A stretch of 64,000 bases of DNA, taken from the NCBI RefSeq assembly GCF_000002425.4, contig NC_037255.1, forward strand, positions 12,195,329 to 12,259,328. Reading direction: 5' to 3'. The stretch comes from Physcomitrium patens. Its lineage: Eukaryota > Streptophyta > Bryopsida > Funariales > Funariaceae. Both the position numbers and the translations under genes were made by a program. Shown piece after piece: positions 41,001 to 53,199 of this stretch (position 1 is the first letter of the stretch; each line of letters begins with the position of its first letter). The notes under the pieces are model-generated. The model was not told where the DNA came from. It was given only the letters and a program-made list of their open reading frames with translations, and made no database searches.

Positions 41001-41470
41001 AATAAAGATTTCTCTATTTGGGGTTTTCTACTAGGCTTACTCTTGGGTGGTTTTGTGGGAAAGGTCATCTTTTGCAACCTCCAATCTATGGATGGGTTAT
41101 GCTTTTCCAACCAAGAAAGACCAAGAATAACAGGATTTGATGGGGTTCTAATAATATTGAAAATGATATGACTACTATGGCCCTTAAACATCACTTTTAT
41201 AGGTTTTGATTCATGGCTGACACTACCAGACAATAAAGGTCGTCCATCTATGACCTCAACGTGAATAGGTTTGGATTTTTGTACTAAAGGGATCTTATTA
41301 CGCTTCACAAATTCTTTGTCTAAGAAATAAGCAAATGCTTCTGAATCTAATAATGCTAAGATTCTTAATTTCTGAGGACCAATAAGCAAAGGAATTGTAA
41401 AGCAAAGGGCAGGTTGAGTGGAAAGAAAGGAACCTGGTTGTTGTTGCGATATTTTACTATCCAGCCGCAC
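38005..41470 (-). pseudogene. Pol pseudogene of nested family C copy (PR-RT-RH-IN-chromodomain)
   Basis: Protease near 41310-41370 reads LLDSEAFAYFLD (catalytic DSG to DSE). RT has [18 protein letters not shown], a frameshift near 40665, a stop at 40365 and YLDDILIFS at about 40320-40345. Integrase (38700-39344) has D (SMDFITDL), D (LDRGTQFVS) and E (ERVNEVLEQY), with one zinc-finger cysteine changed (SYDICL). The chromodomain at about 38005-38190 reads LEYVIHWCGYDINK followed by a stop and MWEPAENLANA. It is not functional. Confidence 0.9.
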
Positions 41471-41489
41471 GATTCCTATTGTGGCTGGG

Positions 41490-42500
41490 CATCCTCGTTT
41501 TCCTGAACAAACATGTCCCTAGTCCTAACAATACGTCAATTTTTCTTCTTGGGACAGTTTCCAATTTTGTGGCCTTCTTCACCACAATACAAGCACAGAC
41601 CTTCTTCCATACGTCACTTTTTTTCTTCTAGTGTAAGGGATTTGACACGTACTGCATCAATTTGCATGTCTTCTACCTTTGAATGTGAATTCATGCTGCT
41701 TGTCGACATAATTGGGGCATGGCAAATCGTATGTTGTCTTGAACGTTGATCTTGGTGATGTTGGAATAGGCGGTTATTGCACTTCACAACTTCGCTAATA
41801 GCTTCGTTGAGCGTTTGTAGATCAACAAGAGTTAACAGTAAATCCTTCATATCGTCCCTTAAACCCCAATAAAATTGATTCATCAATGCTTCTTTGTCCC
41901 AATTGATGTCGCACACTAATTACCTGAATTCCGAGCATAGACTGATGTAGATCGCATCCCTTGTCGTAGTGACCGGATCTTTGTTGTAGCACATCGAACC
42001 TTGTCGTGTTCACCAAATACTTCTGCAAATGCCTCCAAAAAGGTTTCAAAGTTTTTTAGTATGGATGATCGTTTTTCAAACAAAAGAGTAAACCATGATA
42101 GAGCTTGCTTTGTAAGTAAGATTTCAACAAGCCCAACACGTCATTCCTTTGTTGGATAGTGTTTGGGCTGTAAAATTATTATCAACCTGATTTGATTGAT
42201 GAATCCTTGAAACTTGGAACGCGTATCATTGAACTTATTCAGAAGGCTAACTTGGGGCTCCTTATGTAGTAGAACCAGCGGTGCTTGTCAAACATGAGGC
42301 AAAGTTGCTTCTCCAAGTGCAAAAATTTGAGGCTAGTGTAACCTAGATTTTGCCATCCTAGATGCTCCATCATTATAAAGTCTTGCCATGAGTCCTTCAA
42401 TCTCTGCAGTTCTTTACGATAACGTAGCGAGGGCATTCATGATAGCATCCAACTTGGACTTCAAACTTTCCATCATACTAATGTCTTGGCCCCCGACCAT
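41490..42500 (-). pseudogene. Gag pseudogene of nested family C copy
   Basis: It starts at the ATG at 42500 (MVGGQDISM) and has several stops. The capsid-like part includes FYWGLRDDMKDLLL. An intact zinc knuckle CLYCGEEGHKIGNC (CX2CX4HX4C) lies at about 41560-41610. Confidence 0.85.
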
Positions 42501-42740
42501 TCTAAGAGAAAGACAGAAATGACTCTACAAGAAGACAATATTGGTTTAGAAGAGGGTACTCCGCAACCTCAAAATTGCCTTAAGAGCTTCAAGAAAAGGG
42601 ATAATCCACTCTCTTTAAGAAGAATAAGACTCCAATATTATAACAAAAGAAGTATCAGTTTAGAGGAGAGTAATCCACAACCACTAAAATATTAGTACAC
42701 TTCCAAGCAGAGGGGTAATCCACACTCTAACAAAGAAGAA

Positions 42741-42780
42741 ACTAGCTCTAATATCTGAGGTGAGTGCAGTCTCGACAAAC
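42741..42780 (-). promoter_or_regulatory. Primer-binding region of nested family C copy
   Basis: Two bases after the LTR, TTGTCGAGACTG (42778-42767 on minus) is the exact reverse complement of CAGTCTCGACAA at the predicted RNA start. An AGATATTAGAGCTAG motif follows at about 42755-42741 and resembles the tRNA-iMet site. Confidence 0.65.
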
Positions 42781-43077
42781 TGTCATGGACACAAAAATAC
42801 AGACTCAAGATCTAACAAGAAGTTCAAGAAGAATTGGCAAGAATTAGATTAATCAGATGAATACAAGAACAACACCAAAGAGGTGAGTTAGAGCTCCAAG
42901 AGATGTGTTGTCGAGACTGAAGAACTCTTCAGCCTCGATTCTAATATATACTCCTATTTAGGAAGCTTTTCAAGTAGCTTCTACCAACTAGGAAGCTTCT
43001 AGAAGGTTCCAGAGACTTGCTTCTAGAAGGTTCTAGAAACTTGTCTCTAGAAGGTTCTACGGACTATATCTCTAACA
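42781..43077 (-). repeat. 5' LTR of nested family C copy
   Basis: It is 297 bp with TGTTAG...GACA ends on the minus strand. It carries heat shock elements at 42992-43014 and 43021-43038, a TATATATTAG TATA box and, about 31 nt later, the presumed RNA start CAGTCTCGACAA (42919-42908). Confidence 0.9.
42992..43038. promoter_or_regulatory. Heat shock elements in family C 5' LTR
   Basis: The same two multi-unit TTC/GAA arrays as in the 3' LTR, at exact 5-bp spacing, sit upstream of the TATA box on the element's coding strand. Confidence 0.65.
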
Positions 43078-43662
43078 CAAAGAGCATATTCCGCATTAGT
43101 CTATGCATGAGATTTCAAACAATTAGCGTGCGACATTAATTGAGATGAGGAAGCATTGATGAGTTAATTTTATTGGGGCTTGAGGGACGACAAGAAGGAT
43201 TTGTTATTATCTCTTCCCGATCTGCAAACACTCAATAAATCTATTAGACAAGCTGTGAAGTGCGATAATCACATGTTTCAACGTCGCCAAGTTCAACACT
43301 CAAGACAACATACGACTTATCACCCTCCAATTGTGTCAGCAAGCAGCCTGAATTCACATTTAGAGGTGGAAGACATAAAAATTGACGTAGTACGTATCAA
43401 ATTCCTAACTTTAGAAGAAAAAAAAAAGAAAAAAAAAAAAGGTGGCGTATGGAGGAAGGACTATATTTGTATTGCATTGAAGAAGGCCACCGAGCTAAAT
43501 ACTGCCCCAAGAAGCAAAATCAACGTATTATTAGAACAAGAGGCTTGTTTATTCATGAAAACGAGGATGCCTGGCTACAATAAGGACTGTGCGGTTAGAC
43601 AATTCAATACCACAATAATAATCAAGTGCCTCTCTTTTCGCTTAGCCTGCCTATTATTTTAG
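43078..43662 (+). pseudogene. Family C gag pseudogene, 3' part of plus copy
   Basis: It continues the gag interrupted at 37040, with FYWGLRDDKKDLLLSLPDLQTLNKSI-type sequence. The zinc knuckle has lost cysteines (GLYLYCIEEGHRAKYC). An A-rich run at about 43421-43440 shifts the frame. Confidence 0.8.
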
Positions 43663-43689
43663 CATTCATCTATCTTTTGGCCCTTAAAA

Positions 43690-46600
43690 ACTAAAAACCT
43701 TAACATTATTAGATTCAATAGCATCTGCTTACTTTTTAGATAAAGAATTTGCTAAACATCACGGGATTCTTGTAGTACAAAAACCTAAATTCGTTCACGT
43801 AGAAGTAATAGATGGACGATTTTTATTGTCTGGTAGTGTCATCCATTAATCAAAATCTATAGAGGTGATGTTTAAAGACCATAGTAGTTATATTATTTTT
43901 AATATTATTAGAATCCCAGCAAACCCTATTATTCTTGGTCTTTCTTAGTTAGAAATGCATAACCCATCCATAGATTGGAAGTTACAAAGAATAACATTTC
44001 TTATAGATCATTTCGAGAGTAAGCCTATTAGAAGATCTCGAATAAAAAAACCCTTATTTATTGCAGCAAGAGTGTTTATAACATCATCCAAGGAAGGTAC
44101 ACCATTTGTCATTTATGTGACTCCAACTTGCAGAGAAGATTTCGACAGCAAATATACTAGAGCAATATAAAGATTTTGAAGACGTGTTTCAAAAGAAGAA
44201 TGCCGATATGCTACTAAAGCATCGACCATACGATTGTGCCATAGACTTGTAAGAAAGAGCACAACTACCTTTTGGCCCAATCTACAATTTGTCGCAAATG
44301 AAGTTAGCCGAGTTGCAAAAGTACATTGACGAGAATCTAGCCAAGAACTTCATTTGTCATTCAAAGTCACTAGTTGGGGCACCAATCTTATTTGTGAAGA
44401 AGAAAAATGGCTCGCTGCAGATGTGTGTCAATTATCGAGGTCTCAATAAGGTGACAAAGAAGAATCGTTATCCATTATCCTTGATATCAGATCTTCTAGA
44501 GCAACTTGGGTATGTAAGGATCTTTACAAAGATTGATCTAAGGAGAGCTTACAACCTCGTATAAATCAAGGAAGGAGATGAATGGAAGACAGCTTTTTGT
44601 ATAAGGTATGGCTATTTTGAATATAATGTCATGCCTTTTGGTGTTACCAATGCTCCAATAGTCTTTCAACAGATGATGAATGACATCTTTTAGAACACCT
44701 TGACGATTTTGTTGTCATCTATCTACATGATATTTTGATATTTTTTAAGAATGTAGAAGAGCATGAGAAACATGTTCTTCTGGTCCTTGAAAAACTCCGC
44801 GAGCGAGGACTTTACACCAAGTTAGAGAAGTGCTTGTTTAATCAAATTGAGATGGAATTTTTGGGATTCATTGCAACTATGGAAGGCTTGAAGATGGATC
44901 CTAAGAAGGTGGAAGCAATTGTATCATGGGAAGTTCCAAAGACGATTAGAGATATACAATGCTTTCTTAGCTTTACTAATTTCTATCAGATCTTGATGAA
45001 GAATTATTCTCAAGTTGCTGCTCCGCTCACTCGATTGATATGTAAAGACAAGCTCAAATGGGGACCTCTAGCAAAAAAAACATTTCAAGATCTTAAGAGG
45101 ATATTTACTATGGCTCCAATCTTGGTACATCCGGACTTTACAAGGGCCTTCTATTTAGAGATTGATGCTTCAAATTTTGCTATGGGAGCTGTACTTTTGC
45201 AGATAGACACAAACAAGAAGCTTCATCTAGTTGTATTCTACTCTTGAAAGTTTTTTGCTGTTGAGATCAACTATGAGATCCACAATAAAGACCTTCTTGC
45301 GATAGAAGATTCTTTCGAAGAGTGGCATCACTTTCTTGAAGGAGCTGCGCATTTGGTGACCATATATACGAATGACAAGAATTTGGAGTACTTCATGTCG
45401 GCTCAAGTTTTGAATCGTTATCAAGCTTGATAGAATATGTTGCTATCCAAGTTTGACTTTGTTATTACTTATCGGCCTGGGAAAAAACAAGGACTATCCG
45501 ATGCATTATCAAAGAGATCATATCTAGTGCCTAAGGTTGGAGAAGCAGCGTTTGATCAACAGTGTACAACATTGTTGAAGTCGAAACAATTCAGGCTTTG
45601 CTTTGCTATAGTACCAATTAATGCTGACTTCTTCAACCAAGTACTTACTGCGACTATTGGAAATTTTGTAGCCCTTGATATCACGCAACATATCAATAAT
45701 AACAAGTTCAATGTAGAAGGAGAACTTTTATACTTTGATGAGCAATTGTATATTCCAAAGGTACTAGCACGACTCCGAGTTCTTTAATCTCGACACGACT
45801 TTTCAATTACAGGATATTTTGGATTCAATAAGATCTTGGAACTTATTTCTTAAGATTTTTAATGGCTCCAAATATGGAAGGATGTTAAGAATTTTGTCCT
45901 CTCATGTGACATTTTTTTAAGATTCAAGAACCCTCGACATCGTGCTTATGGTCTTTTTCAGCCAATGCCTATTTCACATTGGCCATGGTCTTCAGTTTCT
46001 ATGGACTTCATTACGGACCTGCCACCATCGAATTCATTTGACATCATCTTTGTTGTGGTAGATCGGCTTACAAAGATAGTACACTTTGTCATTTGCAAGA
46101 AAACATTGTCAAGCAAAGATACAACAAGGTTCTTCCTTGATAGTGTGTATCGATATCATAGTTTATCAAATGATATTGTATCGGATCAAAGAACCCAATT
46201 CATATCAAAGTTTTGGAGATCTCTCTTTGAGATAATGAAGGTGAATATCAAATTTTCTTCGACTTTCCATCCTCAAACTGATGACTAAATAGAACAAATG
46301 AATCAAACTTTGGAGCAGTATTTACAATGCAACATCAACTATAACTAAGATGATTGGATAGTATATTTATCCTTAGCTAAGTTTGCATATAATAACACCT
46401 TTTATGCATCGAATAAATAAACACCATTCTTTTTCAACTATGGGTATCATCTGAAGCTTGATTTGTTGACTCCGTCAACCAATAACAACCCGATAATTGA
46501 AGGATTTGTAAAACAACTATCGGAGCATCAAACTATGTTGAAACTTCAATTGCAAACCATCCAAAAAAATTATAAGGCGTCCACAAACAAATTTCGAAAT

Positions 46601-46730
46601 CAAGCACCTACTTTCAAAATTGGAAATAAAGTATGGCCGCTTCGATGAAATATCAAAACCAAGGAGCCATGTGATAAGTTGGACTATCGGAGATTGAAAC
46701 CATTTATCATCCAAAAGCAAATCAATCCAA
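43690..46730 (+). pseudogene. Family C pol pseudogene of plus copy (PR-RT-RH-IN)
   Basis: Protease, RT (from about 44330), RNase H (about 45100-45440) and integrase (about 45780-46420) follow each other. The RT catalytic motif is YLHD instead of YLDD near 44720. Integrase shows MDFITDLP and SDQRTQFIS. The sequence stops after KLDYRRLKPFII, before the chromodomain, at the family A junction. Confidence 0.88.
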
Positions 46731-46809
46731 TGTCAAGGATAAGAACATGATAAAGATAAATAAAAAAATAAAACTTCTTTCAAAAAAAGATGATAAAATA
46801 GAAATAACA

Positions 46810-46868
<59 letters not shown>

Positions 46869-47332
46869 GAAAGAAACTGGAATGGCTATTACCAAAAGCC
46901 AAGAAAACTAGAGACCCTTGAAACTAAACTAAAAGCAAAAAAAGAGTTGATAAGAGTGAAGAAGGCTTCACTCTTCTCTCTATATATACTATCTAACTAG
47001 ACGCTATGTGGCGACTATCTATAAGACCTCCAATATGTATTGACTTTGTAGGACACATGCCTTGACTTACAACACAAGTTTTTCCACATGTGGGCTACAT
47101 AGTTAGCTTGGTCTTCAAGCTAACAACATGTGTGGTATATGGCCAACTTATTGACCACGTTTCTGATCCAAAAAGTCAATTAAAGATACCTGTAAAGTCA
47201 AAGCTTTGTCTATCAAGCTTCTAAGAAGCATCCATATCAAATACTATAGAATTAATTTATTTTTACCTGCTTTTACTTACTTCTACCTATTTATACATAT
47301 AATTCTTGGCTTACATGTGTATGTCTATGACA
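46731..47332 (-). repeat. 3' LTR of family A minus copy
   Basis: It has TGTC...GACA ends on the minus strand and a long (TA)n tract at 46812-46864. It is followed on the minus strand by TTGGATTGATTTG, which is family C sequence. Confidence 0.88.
46812..46864. repeat. (TA)n microsatellite inside an LTR
   Basis: An uninterrupted run replaces a short TA tract seen in the other family A LTRs, so it expanded after insertion. Confidence 0.9.
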
Positions 47333-47809
47333 TTATCTCCCCTTTTAGAGACCAATTCCATGACAAGCGGTAATCATATGTTGAGAAAATCTATGATGCG
47401 ACAAATTATATTCGCCACATATTTTGATCTTTGTTCTCTTCGACAATAATTGATAAGGCCTCTCAACCATCGGTAGTGTTCCATACTAGGGTAGGAAGTC
47501 CACCCTGTCATTTGATCATTGTTGAGGGCTTCATAACTTCGTTTAAATAAAACATTTGGAACACTGTTAGGAATTGTACCTACCTTTAGTAAAATTATCA
47601 AATATCGGGAGTCTCTTCTAAGGTTGTGATATCAAACGCATTATATCTCGCCATTTATTTGAAGAATCACATGTTGTTCTTGAGGATCTTCATCTTGATT
47701 ATGTCCTCTTGAAGGCTGTGACAATCATAATGTCTTATACGACATGTCTGCAAACAAAGCCTCTTGAGTCGAATCCGTTGGTTATTGATTCTCCATTTTT
47801 TGAGCATCA

Positions 47810-50330
47810 CAACTACAAAGAAGCTATAAACAAGGAGTGAAAGTAGAATGTTAGCTTGCCTAGATCTTATTTCTTTTACAAGGAAGATTTTCATCTTGAT
47901 TTTGATAGATGTCGTTGATGAAAAGCCTTCACCACCTTTGTTGCATTTGCAAGATTCTTTACTGGCTCCCATGTGCGTTCACTAATATCATATCCGTGCC
48001 AATGGACAAGATATTTTAATTTATTTCAACGCCGCCTTGAATCTAAGACTTATTCTACTTCAAACTCTTCATTATTCTCCACTTCTATAGGAGGAGATAG
48101 AGCTTGACTTCTTCTTGGTATGTCCACTGTCTTATATACTTCAAAAAGAGACATGTAGAATATTAGATGGATTTTCATTGACTCTGATAGATGTAAACGA
48201 TATGCAACTGGATAGATTTATATAAAAATAGAAAATAGTCCAAGCCTTCGATAGTCCAACTTCTCATAAGGATGAGTGGTCTTGATATTATGACAAAGTA
48301 ACCATACCTTATCACCCATGTAGAATGGAGGTTGTTCCTTTCGATAGACATCCTCATTGACCTTTTATTCTTCTTGAGCTTCTTTTAATTACACCTTCAT
48401 TGTTGCATGTAGCTCTGACAAATGAATTGCTAAATTATTCACAATACGATTATCAACTTTTGAAACGTCAAAAGTATGAAGTCATGGATGATAACCATAT
48501 TTAACAAAGAAAGGTATTTGTTTTGTAGAAGAATGTATTGTGTTATTATAATCAAACTCTATTAATGGCAAAAAGAGTTGTCTAATCATCTTATTGGTAG
48601 TTGATGGTACATATTTAATATTGCTCCAAAACTTGATTAATACTCTCCGTTTGTCTATCAATTTGAAGATGGAATGTAGAAAATAGTTTTATATCCACTT
48701 TTAGAATCTTGAAAAGAGTCTGCCAAAATCTTGATATAAATTGAGTTCTTCTATCTGATATAATATCCTTGGATAATCCATGATAGCAATAGATATTGTC
48801 AAGAAAGAGCTTAGCTGTTTCTTTATCTAAAATAGATTTTGTATATAGTACAAAATATACCATCTTGGTAAAACGATCTACTATCACAAATATAGAGTCA
48901 TAAGAATCTGAGATTAGAAGATCCATGATGAAATCAATAGAAACAGAAGACCATAGTTGTTTTGGAATGGGTAATGGCTAAAGAAGTTTGTACAATCTAT
49001 GACGAGGAGTTTTTGATCTTGAGAAAACATTACAAGATTGTACAAAACCTTTGATAACCTTTCACATTTGGGACCACCAAAAATCCCTAGATATTAGTTC
49101 CAAAGTTTTATTGAACCCAAAATGTCTTATTGCTGGAAAGTCATGATGAGCTTGAAAAACATGTAATCAAGCTCACCTTCTGGAACATATAGGTGTCTCT
49201 CAAAATAAAATAGATTATTCTTGAATTCAAACTTCGAAGTATCATGAGACTTTGAAGGATTTTTCATTATATCACAAATAAGAGGATCAAAAGACATAAT
49301 TGAATGAACTTGCTTAATGAAAGTTGAATCAACAGTTAGTGTTGATTTCATTGCTCAAAAATGAAGATGCTCTAGTTTCAAGAGAATTGTCCATTGCTGA
49401 TCAAAAACAACATCTCTTTCTTTTTGTACAAGATAAGATCATCTAAAGAGTGCATCTAATAAACCTTGTTGTTTTCTCAATCAATAAGTGATCTTAGATT
49501 CAAATCTTAATAAAGACATACTCCAATAGGCTTGGCGACGATTTAAAGTACATGCTGCCATAAAATATTCAAGATTCTTATTATCTATATATATTATAAC
49601 TAGACTAGGAGTACCTTCTAGATAATGGTGCCATTCTTGAAACGAATCCACAATTGCAAGAAGCTCTTTGTCGTGAATCTCATAGTTGATCTTAGCTGCT
49701 AAAAAATTTTTGGAATGAAAAGCTATTAAGTGAAGTTTATCATCTGTTCCCATTTGTGATAATACAATACCTAAAGCAAAGTTTGATGCATATGTTTCCA
49801 TAAAAAATGGCTTAAAAAAGTTGATGCAATACAAGATTGGTGCAAAAACAAGGTTATCTTCAAAGCTTCAAATGCTACTTTTGCTTTTTGATTCTATTGA
49901 AGTTTGTCTTTACAAGTCAAATGTATAAGTGGAGCTACAACTTGAAAGAAGTCTTTGATGAAGATCCGATAGTAGTTGGCAAATCCCAAAAAGCATTGAA
50001 CAACTCATACCGTTTTTGGGATCTTCTAATCCATAATAGTTTGAACTTTCTTAGGATCCATCATAAGTCCATCATTTGAAATGATGTAACCTAAGAAGTC
50101 GACTTGAGTAATGTGAAATATACACTTTTCTATCTTAGCATAGAATCTCGCATCTTATAGTTTTTATAATACATGACAATCATGAAGTTCATATTCTTCT
50201 GTATTTTTAGAATAGATTAAGATGTTGTCTAGGTAACAAACAACAAAATCATCTAAAAACTCCCAAAAGACATCATTCATTAGATGTTGGAATGCTGCTG
50301 GGGCATTTGTAAGTCCAACAGGCATGACCT
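47810..50330 (-). pseudogene. Family A pol pseudogene, 3' part of minus copy (RT end, RH, IN, chromodomain)
   Basis: It matches the plus copy from about 33065 to 35505 nearly base for base, with the same stops. The integrase segment at 48615-48926 differs from the plus copy by one residue. It is cut at 50330 by family B. Confidence 0.88.
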
Positions 50331-51605
50331 TGTCATGTTATAACACGAGTATACTATGAAAAAATAAAAAAATGGGACTTTTATTAATATTTAGTTACCC
50401 CGAATATTGGGGGCAATGACCAATTCTAGTGCAAATACTGGAAGGCCAGGGTTAGTCACCCCGTTATAGTCAGCCGGGGCATACTGAAATGCTCCGTTCG
50501 ATTCCAATAATGGGAGTGAGCAAAAAAGAGAAAGGACCAATTCAATGACAGGTGAGCCTGGTTCGAAGAGCCAATTGGACCCAATTTCAAGACATCCAAT
50601 CCGAGTCTTCTTACCCAATATGAGACTTGAATTGGTCGGGCAATGTAATGGAGTCTAATTACGGAAAAATCTAGGTCTTACTACGGGCCTCAGCCAATCT
50701 GACGCGAAGGACCAATTTGATCTTATTAGGGAAACATTCGTATCTTACTACAGGACTCTTATCCAATATGAGACCATAGTTGGTCGGGCGACTCATTGTG
50801 GTTTCGATTATGGAGCTTCAATTCCATTTCAGGCTGTTCCGATTTTTGTGCCGTTCCGGGAACGTCCTTTCGGTAAAAAGATTTCTTAAAGGTAAAAATG
50901 GAGGAGAATGCTTTGAAGGCGAGAGCTAGTTTTGGATCTAAGTGCTGACGTCGAGAGCCAATTTCGGATCCAAGACGGAAGATTGAAGAAATTCAGAATT
51001 AAGGTTAAGAAAGGAGGGATGGGAGAGAAGTTTTTTTGGAGAGTTTGTTTTTTGAGAAGAATCAGAGAGCTAGCTTCATGCTTCGGGGTTGAAAAAAAAG
51101 ACAAAGATTGGGGTTTTTTTTCTTCATAGGAGTTTGGAAAGACTGAGGCAATCGTTGCTGAAATCAGTGTTGTAATGGTAAATCGAGATTTTTAATGAAG
51201 TGGGTTTGATTGCTCTTGACTGTTCTGTGAAATCGAGTTACGTCTGTGATTGAAGAATTAAAAGGGTGTCTATAGGATTGAGTATGCAGAGTGAATGAAA
51301 TTTATTGGGTTAATCTAACAAGACAGTTAATGGATACAAGATCGTGGATATAAAGCGGTATCGGAGATTAGCAGATTGGATTGTTCGGGGTTCTTTGTAA
51401 CATCTAGAGACCTACCGGCTAGGACAAAAAGGACTTTGGCGAGCAGTCAAAGGGCATCCGTATAGATTTACGGTGTATTCTTGCAGTCATTTATATTCTA
51501 ACAATCAAAAACTGATAGACTGCTTGAGTATTGGCGAATCTCCATACTACCTTCTATAGCGAGACGTCCGACGTGTTCTTGAGCAAGAAAGCACGTAATA
51601 CGACA
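50331..51605 (+). repeat. 5' LTR of family B
   Basis: It aligns over its whole length with 55564-56837. In the first 200 bases I count roughly 17 differences, mostly C/T and G/A transitions. TGGTGAACTTGATG at 51610 just after the LTR could be a primer site, but I cannot name the tRNA. Confidence 0.88.
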
Positions 51606-51697
51606 AAAGTGGTGAACTTGATGTGAAAGCTTGAGGTAGAAGGTATAGGATTTGGTTTGATTTTATCTTTATTTTATAGAAAACCAAAATAAAAATT

Positions 51698-52666
51698 TTG
51701 AAGGATTTTTGGGAGGAGTTTCTGGTGGGAGGTTCTTCTAAAGGACAAGGTATGCACATGGATCCATCTATTGCTAGTATGTTTCAAGCCTTCTCATTAT
51801 CAATGCAGCAACAGCAAAGCAATAATCGAAAGGAAGCTTTAGCAACCAAAGCATTGCAAGCAGTGGTCAATAAAATTGATCAATTTGATGGGAGGAATAT
51901 TTCAAGGTATTTAAGATGTTATGTTTGTGAAATGGAATTAAATCGGGTTTTTGAGAAGAAAATGGTTGAATTATTTGGACTTGTCACAATACCGGAGATA
52001 AGAGACCACATTACATCGATTACGGATCGTTATGGGAATTCATGGGAGGTTTTTTCACATGCATTGAAAGACGAATATTTCTTGGAAGATACTGATCGCA
52101 TTACTAAAAAGGTGTTTTTAGAATGGATTGAACGACCCAATAAGAATTTGTAAGCAATAGAACTACTAAGAGAATTTGAAAGGCAGTACTTTCAGTTGTC
52201 GAAGGTAGAAAAATTGACATTGGAGCCGAAAAAAGTTGATCTATTTCTTCAAGCTACTGATAGAGAATTGCAAGAGAAATTAGAACTCCTTCTTGAAGAC
52301 AAAGAAGAAGATGAAGGATTGACAACAAAGTGGAAGAACGTTGAAGATGCAGTGGAGTTGCTTACAAAAAGAGAAAGGAGGAAGGATAGGAGTAATATTC
52401 CGAAAAGAGTACAAGCACCCAAAGCTCCAATACGTATTGTACCACCAACAATGCCTACAGTTCAACCTTCAACATCCTTATCAAAGAAAGCAGATATGGG
52501 GATGGAAGAAATTATACGAGGAATGCGAGATCTTCAAATCAAATTGGCAAGATTTGAAGAGATACTTCTACAAACAATTCGAAGAATGTTTCAAAACAAG
52601 GATACGTACAAAGATGCATTTAGTGTGATGATGCTTCACACACTAGAAAAGATTGTAATGATCTAA
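51698..52666 (+). pseudogene. Family B gag-like pseudogene
   Basis: Two frames (51698-52153 and 52196-52666) read as one Gag-like protein broken by a stop: a Gln-rich start, a KIDQFDGRNISRYL capsid-like motif and a Lys/Glu-rich second part. No zinc knuckle was found. Confidence 0.75.
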
Positions 52667-53199
52667 TAATATGATACGGCAAGGAATTATTTGTTGGAAA
52701 GATGGGAAGATAGCATTAAAAGATAGGAAGGATCTTCTTCAAACCAAATTTGGTAAGGGAGGAATGAGAGCATTGGTTCAAGATTACTTACAAGAGCATG
52801 AAACAGCAGCATGAGAAAGTGTAACTTATGGTGCTAGAGTAGATGATGACCTTGGTGGAAGTACGAAAACTAGTGAGTTTTGGGCTTCTGCCATTTCTAC
52901 AATGGAAGAAGGGAAATTACCTCGAGAAGCATTATTGAGGACTGCAGCTACAATACAAGGTGGAACAGGTTGAGAGGATCTTGTTGAGTCTCTTTCAGTT
53001 CATGCATATATTCCTAAGAGCCAACATGAAGCTTTGATGAAAGGAAAGAGACGAGGAAATTTTGATGATACGAGAGAAGGAAATTCTTCTAACTGGCAAA
53101 CTCGAGGATACAAGGCTCGAGAGGCAGCTTCACAAGAATTGCTTGTAAAAGATACCTCAGCATTATTGAGAGAAAAAACAAAGGAGACAAGGATGAAAC

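Larger units (their letters stand above)
37041..43077 (-). mobile_element. Family C chromovirus, complete nested copy on minus strand
   Basis: Both LTRs are present (5' 42781-43077, 3' 37041-37336). The interior has gag, zinc knuckle, protease, RT, RNase H, integrase, chromodomain and a tail frame. Aligned by eye, the LTRs differ at about 22 of 296 positions. It sits in gag of the plus-strand family C copy. Flanks CAAGC and CAAAG are a degraded target duplication at best. Frames are interrupted in several places. Confidence 0.92.
35894..46730 (+). mobile_element. Family C chromovirus, plus copy, interrupted by another family C copy
   Basis: The 5' LTR (about 35894-36222), gag, protease, RT, RNase H and part of the post-integrase region are present. 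The copy is split at 37040/43078 by the minus-strand family C element. It ends at 46730, just before the chromodomain, where the family A 3' LTR begins. The matching tail lies 16 kb away in reverse orientation at 29511-30233. Confidence 0.88.
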
